A model generated the notes under the pieces. The model was not told the origin of the DNA and ran no database searches. It saw only the letters and a program-made list of their open reading frames with translations. Source: CAZQLE01 sp964593905 (lineage in GTDB: Bacteria > Chloroflexota > Anaerolineae > Anaerolineales > Anaerolineaceae). Taken from it: a DNA stretch of 15,558 nucleotides. Below, piece by piece: positions 13,800-15,558 of this stretch (the stretch's first letter is position 1; each line of letters starts with the position of its first letter). The DNA is taken from the NCBI GenBank assembly GCA_964593905.1, contig CAZQLE010000078.1, forward strand, positions 1 through 15,558, given 5' to 3'. Both the position numbers and the translations under genes were made by a program.

Positions 13800-15558
13800 A
13801 TGAACGCTTATCTTTTTGGAAATGCTGCCAACAATGAAATTCGCCGCCGCGGCACCCTTCTGGCGGTCTTGCTGCTGGGTCTTTATGCGGCCTGGCTGTT
13901 GTGGGGCACCAGTGATCCCTGGCCCCGCTTGGTCATTGGCAGCCTGACCCTGATTTTCACCTCTTTCATCCTGCTGATGGTCAGCCTGTGGGTCAATGAA
14001 AAAGACCCCCACCCCGCCTGGCGCTGGTTGCAGTTTTCCTTTGCTGTTCTGCTGGCCAGTGATCTGCTGCGCCCGATCTTGCAGCGCGCTGTTCCCATGC
14101 TGGGGCTGAGCCTGGCTTCATTGGAACTGTTCTCCATCGCCGCCGCCTTGCCCCTGTGGATCGGTCTATACCGTTTGCCCCGCACCCCGCGCCGCCGCGC
14201 CGGACGCGCCGCCCAGATGATGGATCTGGTTTTGACCGCTGCCGGTTTTGCCGCCACCCTGTGGGTGGTGGTACTTCAGCCGGTTGTCGCGGCGCTTTCG
14301 GCCAGCCAGATGTTGATCGCCGGGCTCAGCCCGCTGGTCGATCTCATCACGCTGCTGCTCATCTTAATCCTGTTTTTATTAAGCGACACCAACCGATTTT
14401 CGAACTGGTGGGGCTGGCTGGGGCTGGCCTTCGTCTGCTATGCCTTCAGCGACATCGCCTATGCTTCGCTGTTGACCAGCGGCGGTTATCAGAGCGGTTC
14501 AACACTCGATATTGGCTGGGTGGTGGGCGATCTGGCGCTGGCCGTAGGGATGTTAACCCGCCAGAATGCCGGGCTTAGCAGCGAACGGGCGCCTTCCTTC
14601 TGGCGGCGGCTGCTTGCCAGTTTTCAGAGCCTGCTGCCGCTGGTGCTGGTGTTGGTGCTGGGCTGGTATACCCTGCTGACCTGGCAGTTGAATGGCATCC
14701 TCTCGCAGGTGGGTCTATGGGTTACCGTTGCCCTGGCACTGGGGATGGTTGCCCGCCAGGGGATTTTAACCGGCGAGATGGAGCTTCAAAAATATGCCTC
14801 GCTGGTCGCCAGCATCGCCGAACCCGCCTTTGTGTGCGACCGGCGCGGTCAGTTGCAACTGGTCAACCCGGCGCTGCTCACCGCCGCCGGTTACGACCTG
14901 GAGAGTGACTTATTAACCGCCCCCTTGCAGCAGCTTTTGCACCCGGCCAATGAAACCAGTGTGCTGCTGGCGCACGGGCTGCACGGAGGCTGGTCGGGCG
15001 AGGTTCACCTGCGCCGCAAAGACGGCCGCCTGATGCCGGTGTTTTTATCGCTGCGCCCGCTGCTGCCCTCTGGCAGCCAGCGGCTGGTGCTGGCCGGAAC
15101 CGCCCACGACCTGAGTTTGCAAAAGCAGCAGCAGGCTGATCTGCAAACCGCCTATGAGCAAATTGCCGCCGACCGCAGCGAATTGGAAAAGCTCAATCAG
15201 CGCCTGGGGCTGCTGGTTGACGAAAAAACCGCCGATCTGACCAGCGCCCTGGCAAAGCTGGAGGACCAAAACCGCGCCCTGCAGGAGCTTGACCGGCTGA
15301 AAAGCGAATTTGTCACCCTGGTCTCACACGAACTGCGCGCCCCGCTCACCAACATCAACAGCGGCATCGAGCTGCTGCTGGCCCGCTCTGAGCCGCTGCC
15401 CGACCGGGCGCGCGGCAATCTCGCCCTGGTGCAATCTGAAATTCGTCGTTTAACCCGCTTTGTCGAGACCATCCTCGATCTCTCAGCGCTGGATGCCGGG
15501 AGGCTGCCGCTTTATCCTGCCCCGCTGCACCTGAGCGCAGCGCTGAGAGATCGAGGAT
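13800..15558 (+). CDS. Membrane sensor histidine kinase with PAS and HisKA domains (3' partial)
   Basis: The frame stays open from ATG 13800 to the right edge (586 codons), so the ATPase domain is missing. Residues about 18-318 hold eight or nine hydrophobic segments (for example TLLAVLLLGLYAAWLLW, LITLLLILILFLL and LLPLVLVLVLGWYTLL), a multi-pass sensor region. A PAS domain (about 329-440) includes LVASIAEPAFVCDRRGQLQL and EVHLRRKDGRLMPVFLSL. A coiled coil (about 440-500) leads to HisKA with FVTLVSHELRAPLTNI, H510 being the phosphorylated His, then the dimerisation helix ending ETILDLSALDAG. The kinase should phosphorylate itself and a response regulator. There is no ribosome binding site at 13800. 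A nine-codon frame from 13774 ends in an ATGA overlap with this start. The last 13 to 21 bases are suspect because they copy 15471-15491 in inverse. Confidence 0.9.
   Translation, partial: MNAYLFGNAANNEIRRRGTLLAVLLLGLYAAWLLWGTSDPWPRLVIGSLTLIFTSFILLMVSLWVNEKDPHPAWRWLQFSFAVLLASDLLRPILQRAVPMLGLSLASLELFSIAAALPLWIGLYRLPRTPRRRAGRAAQMMDLVLTAAGFAATLWVVVLQPVVAALSASQMLIAGLSPLVDLITLLLILILFLLSDTNRFSNWWGWLGLAFVCYAFSDIAYASLLTSGGYQSGSTLDIGWVVGDLALAVGMLTRQNAGLSSERAPSFWRRLLASFQSLLPLVLVLVLGWYTLLTWQLNGILSQVGLWVTVALALGMVARQGILTGEMELQKYASLVASIAEPAFVCDRRGQLQLVNPALLTAAGYDLESDLLTAPLQQLLHPANETSVLLAHGLHGGWSGEVHLRRKDGRLMPVFLSLRPLLPSGSQRLVLAGTAHDLSLQKQQQADLQTAYEQIAADRSELEKLNQRLGLLVDEKTADLTSALAKLEDQNRALQELDRLKSEFVTLVSHELRAPLTNINSGIELLLARSEPLPDRARGNLALVQSEIRRLTRFVETILDLSALDAGRLPLYPAPLHLSAALRDRG
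15471..15558. repeat. Perfect 21-bp inverted repeat ending at the window edge
   Basis: Bases 15471-15491 and 15538-15558 are exact reverse complements, separated by 46 bases. Both arms include the self-palindrome CAGCGCTG (15484-15491 and 15538-15545). The repeat lies inside the HisKA coding region and stops exactly at the last base. This pattern suggests fold-back priming rather than a natural repeat. Confidence 0.85.

Overview
The window looks like part of a Chloroflexota genome, probably an Anaerolineae-like lineage and possibly a metagenomic contig. This is inference. It rests on moderately high GC, tightly overlapping genes, a secreted protein built of FG(Y/N)PI...QYF(Q/E)R(V/A)R repeats of the kind common in that phylum, and short palindromic repeats with TGTCAT ends. 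No rRNA, tRNA, CRISPR array or insertion sequence with a transposase was seen.

Left block (1-8461, + strand): six genes run head to tail with overlaps of 1, 8 and 4 nt and gaps of 13 and 2 nt, so they probably form one transcription unit. They are a C39-like peptidase with TPR repeats (cut by the left edge), the Mre11-type nuclease SbcD, a CNNM/CorC-type membrane protein with CBS domains, the Rad50-type ATPase SbcC, and two GT-B (GT4-like) glycosyltransferases. SbcC and SbcD should form the DNA-end-processing SbcCD complex. The membrane protein lying between the two subunit genes is the notable point of layout.

Repeat region (8462-9036): this gene-free stretch holds diverged copies of a palindromic repeat. 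One copy is interrupted by a 152-bp MITE-like element with about 20-bp terminal inverted repeats. The region ends in an intrinsic terminator serving the next gene, which is on the - strand.

Middle block (9037-12366): a secreted repeat protein on the - strand is divergent from a two-gene + operon, a small DUF1232-like membrane protein and a lipoprotein of the PQQ-dependent sugar dehydrogenase family. The secreted gene has a promoter that predicts a leaderless mRNA. A 76-aa cysteine-containing protein follows as a single-gene unit with a strong ribosome binding site and a strong terminator.

Right block (12426-15558, + strand): a receiver-only response regulator, a GNAT acetyltransferase and a large multi-pass sensor histidine kinase with PAS and HisKA domains form a probable signalling operon. 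The kinase is cut by the right edge. The last 21 bases are a perfect inverted copy of bases 15471-15491, which looks more like a fold-back assembly or amplification artefact than biology.
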